Part shown: positions 51,065 to 59,072 of the stretch, one piece after another
How the letters are laid out: each line of letters opens with the position of its first letter
How positions within the stretch are numbered: the stretch's first letter is position 1
Assembly (NCBI RefSeq): GCF_003386795.1
Contig: NZ_QTUC01000001.1
Span: 868,001-932,000, forward strand
DNA from: Thermasporomyces composti
GTDB lineage: Bacteria; Actinomycetota; Actinomycetes; Propionibacteriales; Actinopolymorphaceae
Length of the DNA stretch: 64,000 nt
Direction: 5' to 3'
The notes under the pieces: generated by a model
What the model saw: the letters and a program-made list of their open reading frames with translations, nothing else
Databases searched by the model: none
Told to the model about the DNA's origin: nothing
Program-made: the position numbers and the translations under genes

Positions 51065-51140
51065 CAACCAATCGGTTGTCAGCCACCGTACGCTGTGCCG
51101 ACCTCATTGTCAACCGATCAGTTGTAAAACTGACTGGTTG
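51065..51140 (-). promoter_or_regulatory. three operator-like inverted repeats before arsR
   Basis: CAACCAATCGGTTG (51065-51078), CAACCGATCAGTTG (51111-51124) and AAACTGACTGGTTG (51127-51140) are variants of one palindrome near CAACCGATCGGTTG. They lie 20-95 bases before the ArsR start and are probably its own binding sites. Confidence 0.65.
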
Positions 51141-51187
51141 ACTAGCGTCGTCCATCGGGTTCGCCCACACGAAGCAGGCACAAGACG

Positions 51188-51230
51188 GACGAGCCAGTGA
51201 CCCCACCGGAGGCAGAGCCACTGGCTCGTC
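51188..51230 (-). terminator. terminator of the second subtilase gene
   Basis: A perfect 12-base stem (GACGAGCCAGTG at 51188-51199 and CACTGGCTCGTC at 51219-51230) has a 19-base loop. It begins 16 bases after the protease stop on the minus strand and is followed there by CGTCTTGTGC, with a weak T tail. Confidence 0.7.
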
Positions 51231-51246
51231 GATCAGGCGGTGCGTA

Positions 51247-54200
51247 CTACCTCACCGCGTAGGCGCGGATGATGGTCTGCTCGACCTTGTTGCCCCTGGT
51301 GTCGCTGGCCTTCGCGCGCAGCGAGACGTAGGACGCGTCGCGGTCCTTGACGACGGCCACCGCCGCAACCCAGCGGTCCTTGCCGACGCGAACCGCCCGC
51401 ACGGGACGCCAGGAGCGGCCGTCGTCGGTCGACACCGACACCGACAGGCGGCGGATCACGCCGACCTTCGCGCCGTCCTGCGCCTGCAGCTTGATCGGCA
51501 CCACCGTGGCTCGCTTGCCGCGGTTGGTCTGGTCGACCTTCGGGTCGAACCGCACCGCCCACAGCGGCAACGGTGTGGGCTCCTCGACGTGCTTCGACCG
51601 GAACGTCCACGTGGTCTCGACCTCGGTCGAGAACAACGAGTACGACGGCCTGGTCGCGCTGACCTTGAGTTGGTACGTCGACTCCTCGACCGGGACCGTG
51701 ACGGTGTCGAGGTACCCGGGGTACTCGGTCTCCGCCACCTTCCTCCCGTCGCGGTACAGCGTCGTCCGCGCGGTATCGGTGAGCGATTCGCCGGCATGCC
51801 CACTCCCGTCGCCATACATCGGGATGCCGACGGAGATGGCGTCACCGTCGCGTTCAACGAAGGAAGCCGACCCCGTCACCGGAGCGAACACCGCGTCGTT
51901 CCACTGCTCGACGTAGCGGTGCCCCTTGCGGTATTGGCGGTCCTCAGACCACAGGGTCGTCTGGGGAACCGGCCAGCCCTCCTCGTCACGGACGAACTCC
52001 TCGACGTCGAAACTCCACGTCACCGACGCGGGCTCGAGATAGCTCGTCACCGTGTGGGGGAGATCCATGACGAGGCCGGGAATGATCCCGCCACTCATCG
52101 ATTCAGCGACACCGAAGGCGAAGCGCATCGCCTGCCGGTCCGGCAGCTGGCGAGCGATGCGGGTGCGCACCGTGGCCAGGTCACGGTCGCGGACCGTCCG
52201 GTCGAAGCCGGTGTAGTACCGACCGTCCTGGGTGTCCACCAGTCCATACAGGTAGGGCGAGTTGGCGAAGTCGCCCTCCGGCCCTGGCACCGCCCACTGG
52301 CTGGTGACGTGGGCGGAGAACATCTCGCCCGACGCCGCAGGTCCCAGGTGAGCGGTGTACAGGCCGTCGAACGTGTCGCTTCCGAGTGTCGAACTCCCCT
52401 GGATGTGGTCGGTGCGCACGTCGTAGCCGACGGTCACCATCGCCGGACGCACCGACGGGCGTTCGACGGTGGTCGACAAGGGCTTGCCGAGCCGAGAGTC
52501 CGCGATGATCGTCTGGTCGCGGTCGAGGGTGAGGACGGGCTGGACGAGCAGGGTCAGCTCCCTCTCGTCCTCGTCGAACACCATGGTGTCGACGAGGTAC
52601 CGACCGGCGGGCAGCCGGATCCGTGTCCTGCCGTCGACGACCTCGGTGAACTCCCACACCGACGCGTCGAGCCCCAGGATCATGCTGTCCGCGTCGTTCG
52701 TCGGCTGACCGCCGCGGTCCAGGTACTCGATGGTGAGGTCGTAGCTCTCGACCTCCTTGTTGACGCCGATCGGTGTGGCGACCGACACCCCCTCGGCGGT
52801 CGCCGTGAGCCGGCCACTGTAGAAGCCGTCCGGACCGTCGTGGGCGGTGTGGGAGGTGATGTCGACCGACGCGGAGCCGCCCGCCGGCACCGTGAGCGAG
52901 GTCTGGCTCAGCTCCACCGCCGACGCCGGCGCGGGCTCGCCGTCCGGCCCGGTGAGGGTCACCGCCAGCTCCAGCGTGACGTCGCTCGACCCGCTGTTGT
53001 GGTAGGTGACCGTCTTCGTCACCGGCTCGTCATCCTCGTGCGGCCACTCGGCCCGGCCGAACGACAGGCTCACCGGATCGGTCGTGACCGTCTGCGTCAA
53101 CGCCCGGGACACGTCGACCCGCCCGGCGCCCTGCTCGAGCACGGTCACGTCCGGGTGCGGGACGGCCGACGCGACGAGGACTCGCTTGAGCTGCTCCCCT
53201 GTCCATTCCGGGTGCTGCTGGGCGAGCAGCGCCGCGGCACCAGCGACGTGGGGCGCGGCCATGGAGGTCCCGTCAGCGGAGACGTAGTGGTCACCCACCG
53301 GTGGCCCCATCTCGGTGCCGGCCGCCCGAGCCGCCACGATCTCCACACCCGGCGCCGTGACGTCCGGCTTGATCGCCCCGTCGCCGACGCGTGGCCCGCG
53401 GCTGGAGAAGAAGGCGAGCTCGTCGGACTTGTCCACCGCACCAACGGTCAACGCCGCGTCCGCGCTTCCCGGCGACTCGACGCTCTCCTCCTCCGGACCG
53501 CTGTTGCCAGCGGAGATGACGAACAGCGCGCCCGTCTCCTCGCTCAGCCGGTTCACCGCCTCCTCGAGCGGGTCCACCTCCGGCGTGTCCGCGCCACCGA
53601 GGCTCAGGTTGAGGATGTCGGCCTGCTGCTCGACCGCCGCCCACTCCATGCCGGCCACGATCGCCGACTCGTCGCAGAAGCCGTCCCGGCCGCACACCTT
53701 CGCGTCCAGCAGGCTGGCCTCGGGCGCCACGCCGGTGTACGTCCCGTCGGATGCCGCACCCGTGCCGGCGATGGTGGAGGCCACGTGCGTGCCGTGCCCG
53801 AAGTCGTCACCGAGGCCTTCGCCGGTGAAGTCCTTCGCCGCCTTGACCTTGCCGTCCAGGTCAGGGTGCGTGGCGTCGATCCCTCCGTCGACCACCGCGA
53901 CGGTCACACCCTCACCTCGGTAGCCGGCGTCCCACGCCGCCGGCGCACCGATCTGCGGCACGCTCTGGTCGAGCGCCAACCGACGCTTCCCATCGAGCCA
54001 GACCTTCTCGATGCCCGCGGCGAACGTGCGAGCGACGCCGTTCCGTTCGACGACGAGGTCGTTCCAGAAACTGGTCGCCGAGTCCTTGGCTACCTCGAGC
54101 GCCGTGGCGTCGATGACCGGGAGCGACCTGAGGTCCGTGCCACCCGCCTCCGCCAGGTGACCGCGTCCGCGTGTCCGGGCGGTGTCGCTTCCGTACGCGA

Positions 54201-54720
54201 CGATGAGCGGGACGGCGCCCTGTCGCCGGTCGTCGTAACCCGCCTCGACCAGGCCGGTCACGTCGAACAGCCGACGGTCGAGCACGCCCTGACGGAGCAG
54301 CGGCAGCGCGTCGAGAGGGATGACGTACAGGTGCCCGTCGACGACGCGGGTGAGGAAGCGGGTGCCATGCCGGCCCGGGCCTGGGACGATCCCCGCTGAG
54401 GTGGCCGTCGCGGACGGCAGCACGACCCGGTCTCCGGTCAGGAGGGTGACCGACACCCGCGCTGGCGCCTGCCGAGACACGCTCTCCGACGTCGGGACGT
54501 CAGGCCCCCGCCCAGCGGAGACCTGTCCCACGGCGGGCGCCACCGGAGTCATGGCGACCGCCAGCCCAGCCAGGCCGGCGACCGCGGTGACGCACACACG
54601 CCGCCACCATCGGACAGCACTCGCCGAACGGCTGGCTACCCCCCGACGCTCAGCAGACGTCGGCCTCCGAACCGCTGGGAACTCGTTTCGACCCCGACCA
54701 CGCCGCGGTGGTGGACGCAT
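51247..54720 (-). CDS. secreted S8 family serine peptidase (subtilase), second copy
   Basis: A 1157-residue extracellular protease, a paralogue of the one at 2802-6296. A long basic N-terminus (37 residues) precedes the hydrophobic signal core (VCVTAVAGLAGLAVAMTPVAPAVG). A pro-region follows (LLTGDRVVLPSA, RQGVLDRRLFDVTGLVEAGYDD, shared with the first copy), then the catalytic domain with Asp near 278 (VVDGGID), His near 309 (GHGTHVAS), Asn in SAGNSG and Ser near 486 ([11 protein letters not shown]). The C-terminal about 600 residues look like beta-rich modules. Two extra Cys flank GRDG (VCGRDGFCD). The substrate is unknown. Confidence 0.93.
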   Translation of the reverse strand: MRPPPRRGRGRNEFPAVRRPTSAERRGVASRSASAVRWWRRVCVTAVAGLAGLAVAMTPVAPAVGQVSAGRGPDVPTSESVSRQAPARVSVTLLTGDRVVLPSATATSAGIVPGPGRHGTRFLTRVVDGHLYVIPLDALPLLRQGVLDRRLFDVTGLVEAGYDDRRQGAVPLIVAYGSDTARTRGRGHLAEAGGTDLRSLPVIDATALEVAKDSATSFWNDLVVERNGVARTFAAGIEKVWLDGKRRLALDQSVPQIGAPAAWDAGYRGEGVTVAVVDGGIDATHPDLDGKVKAAKDFTGEGLGDDFGHGTHVASTIAGTGAASDGTYTGVAPEASLLDAKVCGRDGFCDESAIVAGMEWAAVEQQADILNLSLGGADTPEVDPLEEAVNRLSEETGALFVISAGNSGPEEESVESPGSADAALTVGAVDKSDELAFFSSRGPRVGDGAIKPDVTAPGVEIVAARAAGTEMGPPVGDHYVSADGTSMAAPHVAGAAALLAQQHPEWTGEQLKRVLVASAVPHPDVTVLEQGAGRVDVSRALTQTVTTDPVSLSFGRAEWPHEDDEPVTKTVTYHNSGSSDVTLELAVTLTGPDGEPAPASAVELSQTSLTVPAGGSASVDITSHTAHDGPDGFYSGRLTATAEGVSVATPIGVNKEVESYDLTIEYLDRGGQPTNDADSMILGLDASVWEFTEVVDGRTRIRLPAGRYLVDTMVFDEDERELTLLVQPVLTLDRDQTIIADSRLGKPLSTTVERPSVRPAMVTVGYDVRTDHIQGSSTLGSDTFDGLYTAHLGPAASGEMFSAHVTSQWAVPGPEGDFANSPYLYGLVDTQDGRYYTGFDRTVRDRDLATVRTRIARQLPDRQAMRFAFGVAESMSGGIIPGLVMDLPHTVTSYLEPASVTWSFDVEEFVRDEEGWPVPQTTLWSEDRQYRKGHRYVEQWNDAVFAPVTGSASFVERDGDAISVGIPMYGDGSGHAGESLTDTARTTLYRDGRKVAETEYPGYLDTVTVPVEESTYQLKVSATRPSYSLFSTEVETTWTFRSKHVEEPTPLPLWAVRFDPKVDQTNRGKRATVVPIKLQAQDGAKVGVIRRLSVSVSTDDGRSWRPVRAVRVGKDRWVAAVAVVKDRDASYVSLRAKASDTRGNKVEQTIIRAYAVR

Positions 54721-54803
54721 GCGCTACCTCCCCGTCAACGAACACGGGGACGCGACAGCGTCCCACCGGGCCACCTGTCTGAGCCCCCGTGTCCTGTGGC
54801 GAC

Positions 54804-54905
54804 CCTGACGTTGCCGTCAGGTAACGATCAACGCCCCAAGGATCACTGAGGTGATCGACTGTATCCAGGCACCGCGGACGAGCTTTACCGATTCGTGATC
54901 ACGAT
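54804..54905. promoter_or_regulatory. palindromes upstream of the second subtilase
   Basis: Three short inverted repeats: CCTGACG-TTGC-CGTCAGG (54804-54821), GATCAC-TGAG-GTGATC (54841-54856) and the perfect TCGTGATCACGA (54893-54904). They lie between the start of the protease gene (54720) and the end of the ABC permease gene (54916). They could be regulator sites for the protease or a terminator of the transport operon. Confidence 0.4.
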
Positions 54906-54915
54906 CGAGCGTCGC

Positions 54916-56010
54916 TCAGCTACGCTCCCGGGCACGTCGGCGCACCTGGTCCAGGTAGACCGCGGCGATGAGCACGGCACCAACGGCGACGTTCTGCCAG
55001 TACGGGTTGACGCCGATGGTGACGAATCCGCTCTGCAGGACAGCGGGGATGAGGACGCCGACGACCGTGCCGGCCACCTTGCCGACCCCGCCGAACAGGC
55101 TCGTCCCCCCGAGGACGACGGCCGCGATGGCGGCGAGGTTGTCCGTGCTGTGACCGGAGATGGTCGTGGTACTGAAGTGCGCGAGCGACATCACCCCGGC
55201 GAGACCGGCGAGCGCCCCCATGAGCGCGTAGACCTTGACCAGGTGCCGGTCGACCCGGATCCCGACCCGTCGCGCGGCCTCGGGATTCGACCCGATCGCG
55301 TACGTGTACCGCCCGAATCGAGTGAACGCGAGGACCAGGCCGAGGACGAGGGCGACCACCCCGGCGATCACCACGAGCCACGGCACCACCCCGAAGGCCA
55401 GTCCGAAGCCGAGCGTGCTCACCAGGCGTCGTGGAACACCCCGGACGTCGGTCCCGCCGGTCACCAGGTACGAGGCGCCGAGGGCCATGCCCAGGGTGCC
55501 GAGCGTGGCGATGAGCGGCGGCACCTTGGCCTTGGCGACCAGGAGGCCATTGACCACGCCCCAGAGCAGGCCCGCGGCGAGACCGGCGAGGACGCCGACG
55601 ACGACCACACCCCACCCCGCCTCGGCGGCACCCGCGTCCGGGTTTGTGGGGTCGCTGCCGAGCGCGAGCATCGTCTTGGCAGCGACCACACCGGAGAAGA
55701 TGAGCACCGACCCGACCGAGAGGTCGATCCCCGCGGTCACGATGACGAACGTCATGCCAACGGCGAGGACGAGCAGAGCCGCGTTGTCGGCGGCGATGCT
55801 TCGGATGTTGACCGGGTTGGCGAAGTTCGGCTCGACCGCGGTGAAGAAGACGACCAGCGCGAGGAGCACGGCGAAGATCCATGCGACGTTGCTCGTCACG
55901 AGCCGAGCCGCGAGGTGACGCGACAGCGACCGCCGTGGGGCGTCGGCCGGTGCCGCTTCCGCGTGAGTCGACGCCGCGTGGGTCGACTTCTGGTTCGTGG
56001 TGTCAGTCAT
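54916..56010 (-). CDS. ribose-type ABC transporter permease
   Basis: A 364-residue RbsC/BPD_transp_2 family permease with about 8-10 membrane helices. The typical first helices (WIFAVLLALVVFFTAVEPNF, NIRSIAADNAALLVLAVGMTFVIVTAGIDLSVGS), the FTRFGRYTYAIGSNPEAARRVGI loop that contacts the ATPase, and GGTSLFGGVGKVAGTVVGVLI are all present. ATG 56010 overlaps the ATPase stop by 4 bases (ATGA) and has GGAGGG ahead. It is the last gene of the minus-strand operon. It imports an unknown sugar-like substrate. Confidence 0.93.
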   Translation of the reverse strand: MTDTTNQKSTHAASTHAEAAPADAPRRSLSRHLAARLVTSNVAWIFAVLLALVVFFTAVEPNFANPVNIRSIAADNAALLVLAVGMTFVIVTAGIDLSVGSVLIFSGVVAAKTMLALGSDPTNPDAGAAEAGWGVVVVGVLAGLAAGLLWGVVNGLLVAKAKVPPLIATLGTLGMALGASYLVTGGTDVRGVPRRLVSTLGFGLAFGVVPWLVVIAGVVALVLGLVLAFTRFGRYTYAIGSNPEAARRVGIRVDRHLVKVYALMGALAGLAGVMSLAHFSTTTISGHSTDNLAAIAAVVLGGTSLFGGVGKVAGTVVGVLIPAVLQSGFVTIGVNPYWQNVAVGAVLIAAVYLDQVRRRARERS

Positions 56011-56828
56011 GCCAGCCCTCCGGGCTCGCTCTCTTCTGACCGCCCGTCCGCTGACTCCCCCTCGACCGGAGGGCGCTCGGTTCGCAGGGCGCCCGTCATG
56101 GCGGCGACCAGGTCGTCGAGGGACGCCTCCCGCGCGGTGAACCGCGCGACCCGCTGACCGAGCCGGAGCACCTCCACTCGGTCGGCGACCGCGAGGACCT
56201 CGGGCATGTTGTGGCTGATCAGCACCACCGCGACGCCGCGGTCGCGTACCCGGCGGATCACGTCGAGGACCCGCTCGCGCTGGACGACGCCGAGCGCCGC
56301 CGTCGGCTCGTCCATGAAGACGACCTTCGACGCCCACGCCACCGCCCGGGCCACCGCGATGCTCTGCCGCTGCCCGCCCGAGAGGGAGGCGACGGGGGCG
56401 CTCGGGTCCGGCAGCTCGATGCCGAGGTCGCCGAACGCCTTGGTCGCCCGGCGTCGCATGTATCGCCGGTCGAGCACACCCAGACGGCCCAGCAGGCCGG
56501 GGCGCACGGGCTCACGACCGAGGAACAGGTTGGCGGCCGGGTCGAGGTCCGCGGCAAGGGCGAGGTCCTGGTAGACGACCTCGATGCCGAGGCGGCGCGC
56601 CTCCGCGGGGCTGTCGAGGCTCACCACCCGGCCGTCGAAGCGGATCACCCCCGCGTCGGGCCGCTCCGTCCCCGACAGGCACTTCACCAACGTGCTCTTG
56701 CCGGCTCCGTTGTCGCCGACCAGAGCAACGACCTCCCCTGGGTAGACGCTGAAGTCGGCGCCGCGCAGCGCCTGGACGTGGCCGTACGTCTTCACCAAGC
56801 CGATGGCCTGCAGCCGAGGCGTCGCCAT
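56007..56828 (-). CDS. ribose-type ABC transporter ATP-binding protein, single domain
   Basis: A 273-residue ATPase: Walker A GDNGAGKSTLVKCLSG, signature SLSGGQRQSIAVARAVA, Walker B KVVFMDEPTAALG and the switch His in VVLISHNMPEV. Unlike RbsA it has one nucleotide-binding domain (FrcA-like), so it should act as a homodimer. Its ATG is one base after the stop of the enoyl-CoA hydratase gene, which implies coupled translation of transport and metabolic genes. Confidence 0.93.
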   Translation of the reverse strand: MATPRLQAIGLVKTYGHVQALRGADFSVYPGEVVALVGDNGAGKSTLVKCLSGTERPDAGVIRFDGRVVSLDSPAEARRLGIEVVYQDLALAADLDPAANLFLGREPVRPGLLGRLGVLDRRYMRRRATKAFGDLGIELPDPSAPVASLSGGQRQSIAVARAVAWASKVVFMDEPTAALGVVQRERVLDVIRRVRDRGVAVVLISHNMPEVLAVADRVEVLRLGQRVARFTAREASLDDLVAAMTGALRTERPPVEGESADGRSEESEPGGLA

Positions 56829-56829
56829 C

Positions 56830-57618
56830 TCAGCGTCCCACGAACACCGGCTCGCGCTTCTCGATGAACGCGCGGATTCCCTCGCGAGCGTCCTCGCTCG
56901 CGTAGAGCGCGGACAGCACTCGTTGCTCCAGCGTCCACGCGGCGCCCAGTGGAGCCTCCACCCCATCGTCGACGAGTCGCTTCGCTTCTCGCACCGCGAG
57001 TGGCGCCCGTTCGGCGAGAGCGTGGGCGAGCTCCAACGCGGCGGGCAAGAGCTGGTCCGGGTCGACGACGCGGCTCACCAGTCCGCGCCGCTCGGCCTCG
57101 TCCGGGCGCATGGCGCGCCCGGTCATGACCAGCTCCTTCGTTGCCCGCACGCCGATCGCCCGGGCGAGTCGTTGGGTGCCCCCGCCGCCGGGGAGCAAGC
57201 CTAGCTTGACTTCCGGCAACGCGAACCGCGCCGCGGTCGAGGCCACGATGAGGTCGCACGCCAGCGCGACCTCGAAGCCGCCACCGAACGCGTAGCCGTT
57301 GACGGCCGCGATCGTCGGCTGCGGCAAAGCGGCGAGCTTGCCGAATGCCGCCCGACCCAGCCGCTGGTAGGCGTCGAAAGCCGCGTGGGAGACTCCGTCG
57401 TACTCGGAGATGTCGGCGCCGGCGATGAACCCGCGCCCAGTGCCGGTGACCACGAGGACCCGCACGTCGTCGTCGTGAGCCAGCTCGTCGAGATAGGTGA
57501 CGAGCGTCTCGAGCATGCTTCTGGACAACGCGCCGAGCTTGTCCTCGCGCCGTACACGCAGGACGGCGACAGCACCGTCCCTCTCCTCTGCGAGGTGCTC
57601 GTGCAGGTCTCGCGTCAC
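56830..57618 (-). CDS. enoyl-CoA hydratase/isomerase family protein
   Basis: A 262-residue crotonase-fold enzyme. The oxyanion segment is FIAGADISEYD, and both catalytic glutamates of hydratases are present: GGGFEVALACDLIVAS and PEVKLGLLPGGGGTQRLAR. So a hydratase reaction on a CoA ester is likely. GTG 57618 overlaps the stop of the CoA-transferase gene (GTGA), and its own stop adjoins the ABC ATPase start. It acts with the CoA-transferase in the same operon (inference). Confidence 0.9.
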   Translation of the reverse strand: MTRDLHEHLAEERDGAVAVLRVRREDKLGALSRSMLETLVTYLDELAHDDDVRVLVVTGTGRGFIAGADISEYDGVSHAAFDAYQRLGRAAFGKLAALPQPTIAAVNGYAFGGGFEVALACDLIVASTAARFALPEVKLGLLPGGGGTQRLARAIGVRATKELVMTGRAMRPDEAERRGLVSRVVDPDQLLPAALELAHALAERAPLAVREAKRLVDDGVEAPLGAAWTLEQRVLSALYASEDAREGIRAFIEKREPVFVGR

Positions 57619-58883
57619 GACTGCCCCCTTCCTCTCGCACCCGTTCCTCTCGCGCCCTGCTCGTCACGCCTCGCGCCTTCCCCGGCCCTTCCCCGTGCGG
57701 CCCCTGGCGCACTGGCCGCCTTTCCCAGCACCTTGGCGAGCCGGTCAGGGTCGAGCACCTCGGCCAGCACCTCCTCGGTGTGCTCGCCGACCAGCGGTGG
57801 CGGCTGACGCACGGTCCACGGCGTCTCCGTGAAGGTGATCGGGCATCCGACCAGCTCGAGTGTCCCGGCGCGCGGATGCTCGACCCGGCACAGCAGAGGC
57901 GACTCCTCCGCGCGCAGCTCGTCGACCGCATCCCGCAACGAGCGAACCTCCGCCGCCCAGAGCCCAGCTGGCAGCAGCAGGTCGAGCCAGTCCTTCGTCG
58001 TGCGCCGCGGTGTGATCCGCTCCAGTCGCTCCTTGATCTCGTCCCGGTCGATCCAAGGGTCCAGCTTCGACAGCGACGGCTCGTCGAAGACGCGGGCCAC
58101 GTCCGTCACGTCCGCCATGGCGAGCGCGAGCCACCCGTCCGCAGTGGGATAGATGCCGCACGGGGCTGACAGCCAGGGTGAGGCGATCCCGGCGCGGGAG
58201 CGTTCGAAGGTCTTGTGCTGGTTGACCATCGCCGAGATCTCCTGGCACTGCACCGCGATCGCGGTGGAGTACAGGTCGACCTGGACCCACTGGCCGATCC
58301 CTCGGCGTTCCCGCGCCAGGAGTGCCGCGAGGATCGCGACCGCGAGGGTGAGCGAGGTGCTGGCGTCGACGATCGAGGTGCCGGCGAACGTGGGTGGACC
58401 ATCAGCGCGACCAGTGTTGGCGGCGAGCCCGGACATCGCCTGGATCAGCAGGTCCTGACCCGGTCGGTTCTCCTTGGCGAACGTGCCTTCTTGGCCCCAT
58501 CCCGAGCCCGAGCAGTAGACGATGCGCGGGTTGACGGCACGGAAGTCCTCGTACCCCAGGCCCAGTCGGTCCATGACCCCGGGTCGGAAGTTCTCCACCA
58601 CGACGTCACAGGTGCGGCCCAGCTCGAGCAACGCGTCGCGGGCGTCCGGGTCTTTGAGGTTGAGCGCCACAGACCTCTTGTTACGGTTCATGGCGAGGAA
58701 CGCCGCGCTGTCGCCCGCGACCAGCTCGCCCATCATGGCCAGGCCGCGTTCCCACTCGCCGGTCTCCGGCCGCTCGACCTTGATGACGTCGGCGCCCATG
58801 TCGCCGAGCATCTGGGTGGCGAACGGACCGAGCATCATCTGGGTGAAGTCGAGGACCCTGATGCCGTCGAGAGCGCCGGGCAT
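57615..58883 (-). CDS. CaiB/BaiF family (family III) CoA-transferase
   Basis: A 422-residue enzyme that moves CoA between carboxylic acids. The N-terminal signature reads GIRVLDFTQMMLGPFATQML and GADVIKVERPETGE, the catalytic Asp lies in NRPGQDLLIQAMSGLAA, and RNKRSVALNLKDPDARDAL and CDVVVENFRPGVMDRLGLGYE are typical. The last about 30 residues are Ala/Arg/Gly-rich low complexity and may be non-essential. ATG 58883 has AAAGGA 8 bases ahead and follows a repetitive leader. The substrate acid is unknown. Confidence 0.92.
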   Translation of the reverse strand: MPGALDGIRVLDFTQMMLGPFATQMLGDMGADVIKVERPETGEWERGLAMMGELVAGDSAAFLAMNRNKRSVALNLKDPDARDALLELGRTCDVVVENFRPGVMDRLGLGYEDFRAVNPRIVYCSGSGWGQEGTFAKENRPGQDLLIQAMSGLAANTGRADGPPTFAGTSIVDASTSLTLAVAILAALLARERRGIGQWVQVDLYSTAIAVQCQEISAMVNQHKTFERSRAGIASPWLSAPCGIYPTADGWLALAMADVTDVARVFDEPSLSKLDPWIDRDEIKERLERITPRRTTKDWLDLLLPAGLWAAEVRSLRDAVDELRAEESPLLCRVEHPRAGTLELVGCPITFTETPWTVRQPPPLVGEHTEEVLAEVLDPDRLAKVLGKAASAPGAARGRAGEGARRDEQGARGTGARGRGQS

Positions 58884-58894
58884 CGTCGTCGTCC

Positions 58895-59040
58895 TTTCTC
58901 GGTGTTCGGTTCCCGGTGTTCGGTTGTGGTTCTTGGTTCTCGGTGCTCCGTTTCCTGTGTTCCGTTTCTCTGTGCCGTTTCTGTGTGCCGTTCCTGTGTG
59001 CCTTTTCTTGGGGGCTCCGTTCTCGGTGTCCGGTTCTTGG
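58895..59040 (-). repeat. degenerate 12-15-base tandem repeats in the leader of the CoA-transferase gene
   Basis: The plus strand repeats a unit like CGGTGTTCGGTTCC / CTGTGCCGTTTCTG about ten times with variation, leaving T and G rich on plus and A and C rich on the minus-strand mRNA. It fills the 190-base gap between the two genes, the only long gap in the operon. It would give an unstructured A-rich mRNA leader. Its base composition is unlike its neighbours. Confidence 0.75.
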
Positions 59041-59072
59041 GCTCACCGGTCGTCGCTGGTGCCGGGACGGCT

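Noticed and set aside
58681-59046. Minus-strand frame through the repeat leader into the CoA-transferase region
   Set aside because: It is out of frame with the CoA-transferase. Its Arg/Thr/Glu-rich reading is produced by the short repeats.
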